Origin: Lachnospiraceae bacterium | Lineage (GTDB): Bacteria > Bacillota > Clostridia > Lachnospirales > Lachnospiraceae | Reading direction: 5' to 3' | NCBI GenBank assembly: GCA_016282915.1 | Contig: JAEELW010000105.1 | Coordinates: 1 to 59,606, forward strand | DNA: 59,606 nt | In this document: piece by piece, positions 1 to 7,727 of the stretch | Layout of the letters: each line of letters starts with the position of its first letter | Numbering within the stretch: position 1 is the stretch's first letter | The notes under the pieces: model-generated | Told to the model about the DNA's origin: nothing | Database searches by the model: none | Seen by the model: only the letters and a program-made list of their open reading frames with translations | Program-made: the position numbers and the translations under genes

Positions 1-7
1 AGCATGC

Positions 8-119
8 GGGATACCTAAAAAATATCCCATTTACTATCCCAGTGGCGCTACGCGCCAACATAGCGGTGCTTCGCACCGTTTAAAATGGAATGGCTGCACC
101 GCTCACGCGGAGCAGCGGT
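8..119. repeat. cluster of short palindromes at the window edge
   Basis: Four hairpins follow one another: GGGATA/TATCCC (8-13, 23-28), TGGCGC-tac-GCGCCA (43-57), CGGTGC-ttc-GCACCG (64-78) and ACCGCT/AGCGGT (98-103, 114-119). The stems are perfect with 3-10 base loops. The last one lies inside the 5' end of the next ORF. Such clusters resemble mobile intergenic palindromes; identity to a named family is not established here. Confidence 0.6.
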
Positions 120-609
120 TCCGTTTTACCGGAATTTGCATGCCGGGAGACAGGCACTGATAACGCCGGTTGAACCGACTGCAGAGCAGCTGGAGAAACA
201 ATGGTATGAGGAAGAATATACAGGCAAGCCGTTTAGGGAAGGAATGCCTGTTATCCTTACGGAAAGAGGAGAACGTGTAAGATCTAAATCAGAGAAAATA
301 CTTGCGGATCATTTCGACAGGAAATGTATTTTGTACAAATATGAAAAGCCTTTGCTTCTGGAGGGATACGGAACCGTATATCCTGATTTTACCTTTTTTT
401 CCCGGAAGCTGAGAAAAGAGATATATTGGGAGCATGAGGGAATGATGGATAAAGCGGAATACGCTTGTGCGGCTGTAAAAAAGATCAACAGCTACCAGCA
501 GAACGGGATTTATCCCGGTGAACGTCTGATCCTGACATATGAGACCGAGCAGGAGACGTTGAATTCGAAGGTGGTCAGCGGATTAGTGGAGAAGTACCTT
601 GGGATATAA
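85..609 (+). CDS. PD-(D/E)XK nuclease-like protein, probably N-terminally truncated
   Basis: The 174-residue product carries VRSKSE (about residues 65-70), then YPDF and YWEHEGMMD (about 94-121). This resembles the core of a hypothetical family common in Lachnospiraceae in which the Asp of PDF and Glu of WEH could form a PD-(D/E)XK-type metal site; that assignment is from memory. Family members normally have a longer N-terminal region. Here the first dozen codons come from palindromic repeat DNA, an in-frame stop lies at 61-63, and no ribosome-binding site precedes the ATG. I infer a gene whose 5' part was lost or replaced by a repeat, perhaps no longer expressed. Biological role unknown. The 190 bases after it hold no convincing gene. 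Confidence 0.5.
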   Translation: MEWLHRSRGAAVPFYRNLHAGRQALITPVEPTAEQLEKQWYEEEYTGKPFREGMPVILTERGERVRSKSEKILADHFDRKCILYKYEKPLLLEGYGTVYPDFTFFSRKLRKEIYWEHEGMMDKAEYACAAVKKINSYQQNGIYPGERLILTYETEQETLNSKVVSGLVEKYLGI

Positions 610-799
610 GATGCCGAAATGCCATCGGATGGTAGATGATCGAAAGACCGCCCTTACTTCGGCAGAGGAATTTCATAGACAGATCTTGCCGAATATCGAA
701 ACGAAGATGGTCCTGGATTTGTGGATCAGAACCGGAGTGGCCTTTTTCACCCGACTCTAACACCGTATGAAAGTATATGCTTTTTTATGGAGGATTGCC

Positions 800-1432
800 A
801 TGGATATGATCACATCAGTAAACGCAGGCTCTTATGCGTTGAGAGCATCTATGATTACGGCTGTTCGTACTGAAAGCACGGAAGAAACGGCATTTATGTC
901 TGAAGATGATAAATTAGAAGCCTTTAAGAAAGAAATATGGAAAGAACTGGATTCTCTGCCCTGGAACAGCAGTGTTAATGTATCTGTCCGGATTACGGAT
1001 CCGGCATTCAAACGTATGATGACGGATGAGGATTTTAAGAAGCGGATGATGAAGATCATGCACGAGGAAGCTTCGGTGTGCAGACCGCCTATAGTATCCA
1101 GCTTAACCTGCATTGATGAGAATGGATATAAGGGTGTTTCCTACAATGATCATGATATGGCAAAAACGGCATTTAAGGCACATTCAAAGCACAAGGACAG
1201 CTTCTATGTGAAAAGAGCAAAGGCAAAGGAAGTAAATGATGCCTGGGAACAAGCTCGAATAAGACGGGATAAACAAAGAGAAGTTCGAGAAGAAGAATAC
1301 TGGAGTAAGTATTTTTCAAATAAAGCATTCGTGCATCAGAAACAGCTTGCATGTCTTTATGAAAGCAGTATTCCTGAAGTGAAAATGCAAGATATGACTA
1401 ACATGGAGCTAATAACTGAGGAATTAGGGTAA
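800..1432 (+). CDS. uncharacterised protein, first of a tandem paralog pair (DUF6033-like)
   Basis: The 210-residue protein has no signal peptide or membrane segment. It is charged and Lys-rich. Landmarks shared with the next gene are AFKKEIWKE (about residue 43), a DxxFKxRM segment and AHSKHKDSFYVK (about 136). The C-terminal third is a basic helical stretch rich in Arg, Glu and Lys. The organisation recalls DUF6033, a family of unknown function in Lachnospiraceae, but this is a tentative match. I chose ATG 800 because GGAGG lies at 789-793; the upstream ATG at 767 has no such site. The next gene starts 31 bases downstream, so both are probably cotranscribed. Confidence 0.75.
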   Translation: MDMITSVNAGSYALRASMITAVRTESTEETAFMSEDDKLEAFKKEIWKELDSLPWNSSVNVSVRITDPAFKRMMTDEDFKKRMMKIMHEEASVCRPPIVSSLTCIDENGYKGVSYNDHDMAKTAFKAHSKHKDSFYVKRAKAKEVNDAWEQARIRRDKQREVREEEYWSKYFSNKAFVHQKQLACLYESSIPEVKMQDMTNMELITEELG

Positions 1433-1463
1433 GTAATCTTATATTTGGAGGAACGATACGGAT

Positions 1464-2063
1464 ATGATTTCAGTTATGGAAAATCAAAGGAGTTATATTA
1501 CAAAGACTTCCTATACAACTGCAGTTCGGACAAAGTTTACGGAATCTGTTAATACAGTGTCTGAAGAGGAAAAGATGGCGGTCTTTAAGAAAGAAGTGTG
1601 GAAAGAGATTGATGCTATGCCATGGAATTCCTGCATGAATACTTCTGTCCAAATATCGGATAAGGCAATTGAGCGCATGATGAATGATAAAGATTTCAAA
1701 GATCGGATGATAAGTGCGTTGCATAGAGAGGCTGTAGGCGGACGACATCCTGGAGACACTACACTGATTTGGGTTAATGAGGATGGATTAAAGGCATTTG
1801 CCTATTTGGATATCGAGGCAGGTCATCAGGCATTTGCTGCACATTCCAAGCACAAAGACAGCTTTTATGTGAAGAAGGCGAAATCTCAGGAAATCGATGA
1901 TGCCTGGAAAAAATCACAACAGAGAAGGAACAAGCAACGGGAAATCAGAGAAGAGGCATATTGGAATAAATACTTTGCCCGTAAAGCATTCGTACATCAG
2001 GAGCAGCTTGCTGATCTCTACTATGATAACGTTCCTATAATAGATACTCCATCACCCTTCTGA
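1464..2063 (+). CDS. uncharacterised protein, second of a tandem paralog pair (DUF6033-like)
   Basis: The 199-residue product is a clear paralog of the gene just upstream: both contain AVRT(E/K), VFKKEVWKE or AFKKEIWKE, PWNS, AHSKHKDSFYVKKAK and KAFVHQ near the end. The most conserved block is SKHKDSFYVK, so it is probably functionally important. No enzyme motif, signal peptide or membrane helix is visible. GGAGG at 1447-1451 precedes ATG 1464 with a rather long 12-base gap. The stop codon sits inside the loop of a transcription terminator, which ends the two-gene unit. Function unknown; DUF6033 membership is a tentative reading. Confidence 0.75.
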   Translation: MISVMENQRSYITKTSYTTAVRTKFTESVNTVSEEEKMAVFKKEVWKEIDAMPWNSCMNTSVQISDKAIERMMNDKDFKDRMISALHREAVGGRHPGDTTLIWVNEDGLKAFAYLDIEAGHQAFAAHSKHKDSFYVKKAKSQEIDDAWKKSQQRRNKQREIREEAYWNKYFARKAFVHQEQLADLYYDNVPIIDTPSPF

Positions 2064-2130
2064 AGGGATTTTTTGTATATATGCCGCTGTTGTCCGGCAG
2101 AATGTCAGAGGACGGCGGATTTTTTTCGCC
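2055..2130 (+). terminator. two successive terminator-like hairpins
   Basis: CCCTT-ctg-AAGGG (2055-2067) followed by ATTTTTT contains the TGA stop of the preceding gene in its loop. A second, less perfect stem (CCG..GTCC against GGAC..CGG, about 2083-2119) is followed by a run of seven T. Together they should end the paralog-pair transcript. Confidence 0.65.
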
Positions 2131-2219
2131 TTCTTCCGTTCCCTGAAAAAATCGCTTGTTTGCTTCCCTGCAGACAGGGGACGGGTATAAGAAATATAAT
2201 ATATAACTGAGATATTGTC

Positions 2220-2250
2220 TTGACATTGACGTAACGTCAAGTGATAAAAT
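2220..2250 (+). promoter_or_regulatory. MerR-type promoter with operator in a 19-bp spacer
   Basis: TTGACA (2220-2225) and TAAAAT (2245-2250) are separated by 19 bases, the overlong spacing typical of promoters controlled by MerR-family proteins. The spacer contains the perfect palindrome TTGACGTAACGTCAA (2226-2240). GAGGTG at 2259-2264 is the ribosome-binding site of the MerR gene at 2273. Autoregulation by that protein is the simplest inference. Confidence 0.8.
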
Positions 2251-2272
2251 ATCATACAGAGGTGATACCAGG

Positions 2273-2995
2273 ATGGAGAATGCGGATACTTTCGATATTA
2301 CTGCGGTATGTAAGGAGCTGGGTATTTCTTCAAGAACACTCAGATATTATGAGGAAGTCGGCTTGATTGAAAGTACAAAAAATAACGCTTCGAAGCGTAG
2401 GCGTTATACCAAAGAACAGATTGAGCAAATAAGATATATATTATCATTGCGATCTATAGGTCTTTCGATCAAGGCAATTCAGGAATACCTGAACGGAGAC
2501 GGATCAATAAAGGAAATCGTCAATCTGCACAGAGCACAGATCGAGGCCTCGATCTATGATAAACTGAATGAGGTAAATATGCTTAATGCGGTTCTTGACT
2601 CATTGGATGAGGGAAGGGGATTGGCTGCGCTTAAAGCGCAGGATGAGCGGGTATCGGGAGGCAGCAAGGCCGAACTTACGCGGGAATGTTCCATGTATAT
2701 TGTTAACGGGGAGCTTGATCGTCTGTACTCCTGTTTTAGTCAGAGACTGAAAGACTATATGCCGCAGGAGGCATTCGGAAAGATATGGGAAGATACGGTG
2801 ACCGGGCTGGGAGCTTTCCTCGGACTCGGAGAAAGCTCACGGGATACCGTAAGCAATGGCGCTTATGAAATCTATTATCAGGTTCTTGTTTTTGAAAAAA
2901 TGAAAACGCAGCTGAAGTTTGTTTATAACGGCGAAATGATCGCAGGATTGTGGGTGAACTACATCGGAGCAGAAAAAAATATGCATAAGGATTAA
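2273..2995 (+). CDS. MerR-family regulator with DUF3887-like C-terminal domain
   Basis: A DNA-binding transcriptional regulator. Residues about 8-75 form a winged helix of the MerR type (GISSRTLRYYEEVGLI), followed by a dimerisation helix to about residue 115. The C-terminal part (about 140-235, ending in KFVYNGEMIAGLWVNYI) resembles DUF3887, a small fold that could serve as a ligand-sensing module; this is inferred from pattern only. Its own promoter has the 19-bp spacer and central palindrome expected for MerR control. The small membrane protein gene begins 33 bases after the stop and is probably in the same unit. The effector molecule is unknown. Confidence 0.88.
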   Translation: MENADTFDITAVCKELGISSRTLRYYEEVGLIESTKNNASKRRRYTKEQIEQIRYILSLRSIGLSIKAIQEYLNGDGSIKEIVNLHRAQIEASIYDKLNEVNMLNAVLDSLDEGRGLAALKAQDERVSGGSKAELTRECSMYIVNGELDRLYSCFSQRLKDYMPQEAFGKIWEDTVTGLGAFLGLGESSRDTVSNGAYEIYYQVLVFEKMKTQLKFVYNGEMIAGLWVNYIGAEKNMHKD

Positions 2996-3028
2996 AGAAA
3001 GCAATCATGATCTCATGGGAGAATGGTT

Positions 3029-3379
3029 ATGAAAGCAAAGACGATGAAAAGGATAAGAAACATCATTATGGTGGCCGCGGTAGTCATAGCTTTTCTTTTG
3101 TGGCTTGCGGTCCCGTATGAATTTAAAAATACTTCTTTCTTTCACGTCGGGACAGGCGAATATGGTACGAAGGCAGGGGCGCTCATTCTGCTGCTTCTCC
3201 CTTTATTTGCGCTGATCCCTCATAAAAATGCAGCTGAGGTTCACACGGATGATCCTGCAGAACGTGAAAAGATAATGGAAGAAAATGCGCTGCGTGAAGC
3301 AAAAACCCAGGTATTGATCGCGATATTTCTGGGAATAACGGTAGTTCTGATCATGGGGATCGCAGCATTGATCCTTTAG
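3029..3379 (+). CDS. small three-helix membrane protein
   Basis: The 116-residue protein has three hydrophobic stretches (about residues 8-26, 49-63 and 94-114 from the chosen start), joined by a charged loop containing DDPAEREK. I recognise no family with confidence. ATG 3029 is preferred because GGGAG (3017-3021) is seven bases away; the ATG two codons upstream is too close to it. Its position right after the MerR regulator and before a terminator suggests it is that regulator's target, possibly a membrane stress or transport accessory protein. Confidence 0.65.
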   Translation: MKAKTMKRIRNIIMVAAVVIAFLLWLAVPYEFKNTSFFHVGTGEYGTKAGALILLLLPLFALIPHKNAAEVHTDDPAEREKIMEENALREAKTQVLIAIFLGITVVLIMGIAALIL

Positions 3380-3412
3380 CGTCCGTTCATAAAAACAGAT
3401 ACAATACTACAC

Positions 3413-3445
3413 TCCCCCGGATGCCTGTATCCGAGGGATTTTTTG
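3413..3445 (+). terminator. rho-independent terminator
   Basis: CCC-CGGAT pairs with ATCCG-a-GGG across a six-base loop, with one bulged A, followed by ATTTTTTG. It closes the MerR and membrane-protein unit before the TetR promoter. Confidence 0.8.
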
Positions 3446-3491
3446 TCTGCTTTCATCCGGTGGCGCACCGGCGGCGGCAATAACAAACTTA

Positions 3492-3548
3492 TTGACAGGA
3501 AACAAAGAAGGATTTATAATGACGTTAAGTCAAAATGACGATGTGTCA
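3492..3548 (+). promoter_or_regulatory. consensus sigma-A promoter with two TGAC-N5-GTCA operators
   Basis: TTGACA (3492-3497), 17 bases, TATAAT (3515-3520) is a perfect consensus promoter. TGACGTTAAGTCA (3520-3532) overlaps the last base of the -10 element, and TGACGATGTGTCA (3536-3548) follows 16 bases on. Both fit TGAC-N5-GTCA and sit where a bound repressor would block initiation. The TetR protein encoded directly downstream is the likely ligand. Confidence 0.8.
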
Positions 3549-3574
3549 CGATAAAACGAAAGCGGGGAATATAA

Positions 3575-4276
3575 ATGGCAAGAGTGAGTCAGGATTACTA
3601 TGAAAAAAAGCGTAGTGAGATAATGGAAGCTGCCTACAGGGTATGCATCAGAAAGCCCATTACATCCGTTGCGATGAAGGACATCATTGAGGAGGCGGGG
3701 TATTCGCACGGTGCGATCTATAAGTATTACAAGGACCTTGATGAAGTGATCTGCGATCTGATGATAAGAGTCAACCGGCAGTATTCATTCGATGAAGATC
3801 TGAAGGAGATCATCGGCAGATACGGAAGCGCCGGATGGCAGAATGCCATCCGGGAGATCTGCGCATTGCTTGCAGAACACATGGTTCGGATGGGAACGGA
3901 TCTGGTCAGGATGTCCCTCTACTGTGCAGTGTTTACGGTAAGTGAACCGGAGAGGACACGGCAGATACTGGAAAAGGCCGGCGAGGAAAGCATAAGCCCG
4001 CTGCTTGACTCCGTAAGCACGTTGAAGAAATATCTGGAGGCGCTCATAAAAGAATGCAGGCTTCATCCGGTCAGGTCCGCGGATGAGATCATCCGATTCA
4101 TCGTAACTTATTACAGCGGAGTGGAGGATTCCTATGTGCTGAGCGAAGCCGGAAACGATCCGGGAGAGAGCGTTGACAGCGTCCCCGGCCAGCTGTTTTC
4201 CGTGCTGGCGGATGCGCTGATACCGATGCTGACAGGTATCGGAAATGATAAGAAACAAAAAGGGGAAAAGAAATGA
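3575..4276 (+). CDS. TetR/AcrR-family transcriptional regulator
   Basis: The 233-residue protein has an N-terminal TetR DNA-binding domain (about residues 10-57; the HTH includes AMKDIIEEAGYSHGAIYKYY) and a helical ligand-binding and dimerisation domain to the C-terminus. GGGGAA lies just upstream of the ATG. The stop overlaps the next start by four bases (ATGA), so the hydrolase is translationally coupled. With the two operator-like palindromes at its promoter, it most likely represses its own operon until an inducer, perhaps a hydrolase substrate, binds. The inducer cannot be told from sequence. Confidence 0.9.
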   Translation: MARVSQDYYEKKRSEIMEAAYRVCIRKPITSVAMKDIIEEAGYSHGAIYKYYKDLDEVICDLMIRVNRQYSFDEDLKEIIGRYGSAGWQNAIREICALLAEHMVRMGTDLVRMSLYCAVFTVSEPERTRQILEKAGEESISPLLDSVSTLKKYLEALIKECRLHPVRSADEIIRFIVTYYSGVEDSYVLSEAGNDPGESVDSVPGQLFSVLADALIPMLTGIGNDKKQKGEKK

Positions 4277-5367
4277 GGATGAAGAAATTGATGTTAACGA
4301 TATTGAAATGGACAGGCATAACCGTGGCCGGTATAGTGATACTATTTTTCGTTGTACGCTTTATAGGACAGCGGATCGTTGCCCGGACGCCTGAAGGCGG
4401 GATCAACGAATCCCTCTATGTGGACATCAACGGATCCAAACAGTGGATAAACATATACGGACAGAAGAAGGATAATCCCATACTCCTGTTTCTGCACGGC
4501 GGGCCCGGCGGAGCAATGAGCGCGCAGGCATACCCGGTACTGCGGAAACTGAGCGATATCTATACCGTGGTCAACTGGGATCAGCGGGGCTGCGGCCTCA
4601 GCTGGACAGAAGACATGAAGGGCACGCATGTAACGTTTGAGCAGCTTTTTGAAGACGGAGAAGCAATGACAGCGTATCTTCTCGACCGCTTCGGAGTTGA
4701 CAGGATCTCTGTGATGGGGATTTCATGGGGAGCCGTATTTGGTGCCAATCTGGTCCTTGACCATCCCGAACATTATGATAAGCTGATCGCACTGAGCATG
4801 ATAGTGGACGGTATGGAGACTCAAAAGGCATATAAGGAAAAGGCACTCGAACTGACAAAAGACGATCCCGAACTGCATAGGATCGCCGAGAATATTATGA
4901 CAGAGCAGTCGGAATATGACAGCCTGCCGTATGAAGAACTGATAAAAAGGGAAATAGAGGCAATGTCTCTAAATGAAAAGTGCATGCCTCAGGATACGTA
5001 TAAGGGAGATTTCAACCAGCTGCTGGCGTTGATCTTTAATCCGGATTATACGCTTAAGGCATATTTCAATGTTCTGGCTTCGCTGCCGAAAGATCTTGAA
5101 AGCATTGATGACAGCTTTTGTTATTATTACTGCATCAGCAGCGGCTCGTATAAAGCATTTTCCGTGCTCAAGAGGACCGAGTATAAGGTTCCCGTATATA
5201 TAGTCATGGGCAATAAAGATTATACTGTTATGACTTCCGTTACAAAAAAATACTTTGACAGCATTACTGCACCACATAAAGAGTATTACGAAGTGGAGGG
5301 AGGGCATGATGCTCCGATGCTCAGATCGGAGGAGCTTTCCGGGATCGTTCACAGCATACCGCAATGA
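4273..5367 (+). CDS. membrane-anchored alpha/beta hydrolase, proline-iminopeptidase-like (S33)
   Basis: An N-terminal hydrophobic helix (about residues 8-30) should anchor the enzyme, with the catalytic domain outside the membrane. HGGPGG (75-80) is the oxyanion-hole motif of the S33 prolyl aminopeptidase group, and NWDQRGCGLS (101-110) is another hallmark. The nucleophile elbow is GISWG with Ser151. The rest of the triad is probably the Asp in GNKDYT and the His in EGGHDAP near the C-terminus. It may cleave N-terminal residues from peptides or hydrolyse a small ester or amide; substrate unknown. It is the last gene of the TetR operon. Confidence 0.87.
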   Translation: MRMKKLMLTILKWTGITVAGIVILFFVVRFIGQRIVARTPEGGINESLYVDINGSKQWINIYGQKKDNPILLFLHGGPGGAMSAQAYPVLRKLSDIYTVVNWDQRGCGLSWTEDMKGTHVTFEQLFEDGEAMTAYLLDRFGVDRISVMGISWGAVFGANLVLDHPEHYDKLIALSMIVDGMETQKAYKEKALELTKDDPELHRIAENIMTEQSEYDSLPYEELIKREIEAMSLNEKCMPQDTYKGDFNQLLALIFNPDYTLKAYFNVLASLPKDLESIDDSFCYYYCISSGSYKAFSVLKRTEYKVPVYIVMGNKDYTVMTSVTKKYFDSITAPHKEYYEVEGGHDAPMLRSEELSGIVHSIPQ

Positions 5368-5544
5368 TAAAGTTCAGGCATGTCCGGAGGTGTTGTGTTG
5401 CTGATCCGCCTGTATTTCATATCTTTAACGGAAAACTATCGGGATATTGCGGGAACTTTGAGCAGTTTACTCATTTTATCAAGAATTATATCTGCCGTAT
5501 TTGTATAATAAGATTACGATATCGTTATGGAAAGGATGATGGGC

Positions 5545-6378
5545 ATGGAGAATATTGAACTCCTTATAAAGGCTTTGGAATATATCGAGAACAATCTCAC
5601 GGAGCCGATTAAAACGGAGTCCATAGCCGAACATCTGTATTGCTCAAAGTCCACGATTGAAAAGCTTTTCAGGTACATCAACAACATCAGTATCAGGGAT
5701 TATATCATCCGGAGGCGTATGAGCAAAGCGTCTGTGGAAATGGTCAGGAATCCGGAAAAATCTTTGCTGGATATAGGCATAGAGTACGGATACGGCAGCA
5801 ACGAAGCCTTCACCAGAGCATTTTTCAGCGTGTGGCAGGTATCGCCGTCGGAGTTCAGAAAGAATCCCTCAGCATTTGAACTGTTTCCCGGCTATCGGCT
5901 TGACCGGGAACTGATGGAGGAAAAGGATATGACAGACAGAAAAAAAGTAGATATCAGTGAGTTGTACGACTGCATTAAGGAGAGAACGGGGTGCTTTCTG
6001 ATCCTCGGGGATATTAAAAGGCTTATCCCGATAAACGAGATTTCCCATAAAGCGGGTGATCTTGCGATCATTACTTCCATGAAACGCATGGAGCAGGCAG
6101 CTGGAGCGGAAGATATTGTTTTCAGGATCGGCGGGGATGAATTTGTGATACTTACGAACTCTTCGGACGAGGATTACGCGAAGAAGGTCTGTAAGGAGAT
6201 CCTGAGCCATAATGATGAATGCATAAACTGGGAGGGCAGGGAGATCCCGCTGTCACTGTATGTCAAGGCCGTGCGCTATGAAGGCGGTACCACTCTGAGA
6301 TATTCCGATTTCTTTTCGATGCTGCATCATGAGCTCAGCGAGGAGTCTAAGATGCAATACCAGCCGGAGAAGTCCTGA
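5545..6378 (+). CDS. AraC-type HTH fused to a shortened GGDEF domain
   Basis: Residues 1-108 form an AraC/XylS double helix-turn-helix domain (IAEHLYCSKSTIEKLF; IGIEYGYGSNEAFTRAF; the closing VSPSEFRK). After a short linker, residues about 145-275 match the core of a GGDEF domain: ILGDIKRLIPINEISHKAGD, then a canonical RIGGDEFVIL with GGDEF at about 196-200. The usual N-terminal DxLTGLxNR segment is missing, so diguanylate cyclase activity is uncertain; nucleotide sensing is equally possible. ATG 5545 is preferred over 5527 because AAAGG lies nine bases before it. A weak TATAAT (5504-5509) precedes the gene. The fusion would link c-di-GMP or GTP directly to transcription. Confidence 0.85.
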   Translation: MENIELLIKALEYIENNLTEPIKTESIAEHLYCSKSTIEKLFRYINNISIRDYIIRRRMSKASVEMVRNPEKSLLDIGIEYGYGSNEAFTRAFFSVWQVSPSEFRKNPSAFELFPGYRLDRELMEEKDMTDRKKVDISELYDCIKERTGCFLILGDIKRLIPINEISHKAGDLAIITSMKRMEQAAGAEDIVFRIGGDEFVILTNSSDEDYAKKVCKEILSHNDECINWEGREIPLSLYVKAVRYEGGTTLRYSDFFSMLHHELSEESKMQYQPEKS

Positions 6379-6394
6379 TCGGGATCGGGGGAGG

Positions 6395-6423
6395 TTTACA
6401 ATACGGAAGCGATGTCTTATAAT
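6395..6423 (+). promoter_or_regulatory. sigma-A promoter for the YdcF-like gene
   Basis: TTTACA (6395-6400), 17 bases, TATAAT (6418-6423), about 30 bases before the proposed start codon. Confidence 0.7.
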
Positions 6424-6451
6424 GCTAATGCATAATAAGTAAAGGCGGGAC

Positions 6452-7477
6452 TTGGCTTTGCACAAACTTGTTTTTCTGGGGGCCGCGGCGGCATGCTGGG
6501 GCCTCTTTGCAATATTCTTTCACAGGGACAGGAGCAGATACAGGAACTGCTATCTGCTGATGATCGCATTGTTATCCCTCGTACCCTTCATATTAAGCCT
6601 GTTCGATGACAATATGGTTTATATGGCCATGTTAATGGTCTGTGCCGTCCTGCTGGCGATCCTGATCGTGCCCTTCTTCCTCATGTATAACGGTATCGTT
6701 ATGATGAAAAAAGAGGGGAAGCATATCTCGCATCTGCTGTCGCTGTTTTTTGGGATCGCGATACTGGCCGGGGAGATCGCAACGGTCATGCTTGTCCTTA
6801 AACTCGGCCTTTCCGGGGATGACGGACCCTTAGCGTCACCTTTCACCATCGCGGTGGCTTTTGTGAGCATGACCATGATCTACATATCCGTATCGTTTCT
6901 TGTATTTATGCTGTACACGATCTTTCTCCAGATCGTGCCGATCAAGAAGGATTTTGATTATGTGATAATACTCGGAGCCGGGCTCCTGCATGGAGATCAG
7001 CTGTCAAAGCTTTTGAAGGACAGACTGGATAAAGCGATCGAGATCTACCGGAAAGATCCGACGCCGCCTGTAATGGTGCCGTCCGGAGGACAGGGCAGCG
7101 ACGAGACGATCGCGGAAGCCAGAGCGATGAAAAAATACCTGCTGGAAAAAGGTATACCGGAAAAGGACATAATGCCGGAAATGCGCTCAACCAGCACTTT
7201 TGAGAATTTGAAGTTTTCCAAGGAACTGATCGATGCACGCGGCGGAAGAAAATATACGGCGCTTGTAACCAGTAATTATCATGTCTACAGGGCGCTGCGC
7301 TATTCAAAGAAAAACGCTCTGGCCTGTACAGGTGTGGGGAGCCGCGTGGCATTTTACTACTGGCCCAGCGCGCTGATCCGGGAGTACATAGCCATACATT
7401 CCGAGAAAAAACATGCGCTGATATTTATCTGCGGCTGGCTGCTCAATGCTGCATTGCTTATATACTTCATAACATGA
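6452..7477 (+). CDS. YdcF-like (DUF218) membrane protein
   Basis: The 341-residue protein has about five N-terminal membrane helices (to residue 165) and one C-terminal helix (about 320-340). Between them lies a DUF218/YdcF domain: DYVIILGAGL, VPSGGQGSDETIAEA, MRSTSTFENLKFS and TSNYHVYRA. These motifs define the ElyC/SanA/YdcF group, linked in other bacteria to envelope integrity; the reaction is not settled. The best start is TTG 6452 behind a GGCGGG stretch; TTG 6458 is possible. No nearby ATG in this frame fits, so a TTG start is used. The gene has its own promoter and stands alone. Confidence 0.85.
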   Translation: MALHKLVFLGAAAACWGLFAIFFHRDRSRYRNCYLLMIALLSLVPFILSLFDDNMVYMAMLMVCAVLLAILIVPFFLMYNGIVMMKKEGKHISHLLSLFFGIAILAGEIATVMLVLKLGLSGDDGPLASPFTIAVAFVSMTMIYISVSFLVFMLYTIFLQIVPIKKDFDYVIILGAGLLHGDQLSKLLKDRLDKAIEIYRKDPTPPVMVPSGGQGSDETIAEARAMKKYLLEKGIPEKDIMPEMRSTSTFENLKFSKELIDARGGRKYTALVTSNYHVYRALRYSKKNALACTGVGSRVAFYYWPSALIREYIAIHSEKKHALIFICGWLLNAALLIYFIT

Positions 7478-7522
7478 TCCTGTGTTTGAAAAGGTCTGCA
7501 GGATGGATATTCAAGAAACTGA

Positions 7523-7663
7523 TTACTATTCACAGCCGAAGCGGACACTCGTTGCGCGATTACGGCCCCAATTTATAGCACGAGATGGGTTTTGCCCATC
7601 GCCGTAGGCGATCTTAAATGGCAAAACCCGTTAAAATCAAGGCCTGAGTGCCGTGAATAGTAA
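7523..7663. repeat. 141-bp nested palindrome, MITE-like intergenic element
   Basis: Terminal inverted repeats TTACTATTCAC (7523-7533) and GTGAATAGTAA (7653-7663) enclose a second pair, GGGTTTTGCC (7587-7596) and GGCAAAACCC (7620-7629), which enclose a perfect ATCGCC-gta-GGCGAT hairpin (7598-7612). The whole unit could fold into one long stem. It encodes no protein. I believe similar TTACTATTCAC-bounded elements are common in Lachnospiraceae, which is a recollection and not a search result. It lies in the 436-base gap before the second TetR gene. Confidence 0.8.
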
Positions 7664-7680
7664 CAAAACCTGGGCTCTGT

Positions 7681-7726
7681 ACGGCAAGGGAAGGATAATA
7701 TGTACGGCGGGGGAAGGATAATATGC
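7681..7726. repeat. imperfect 23-bp tandem duplication
   Basis: Two head-to-tail copies of ACGGC-N5-AAGGATAATATG (7681-7703 and 7704-7726) differ at only a few positions. The second copy ends directly before the -35 element of the TetR promoter, so it may be an extra regulator site or only slippage. Confidence 0.7.
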
Positions 7727-7727
7727 C

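Noticed and set aside
1-140. CRISPR array at the window edge
   Set aside because: The palindromes differ from one another and have no spacers of regular length.
611-760. 49-codon ORF after the nuclease-like gene
   Set aside because: No ribosome-binding site or recognisable family; chance is likely.
5364-5558. 64-codon ORF overlapping the hydrolase stop
   Set aside because: No ribosome-binding site and overlap with the real AraC-GGDEF start.
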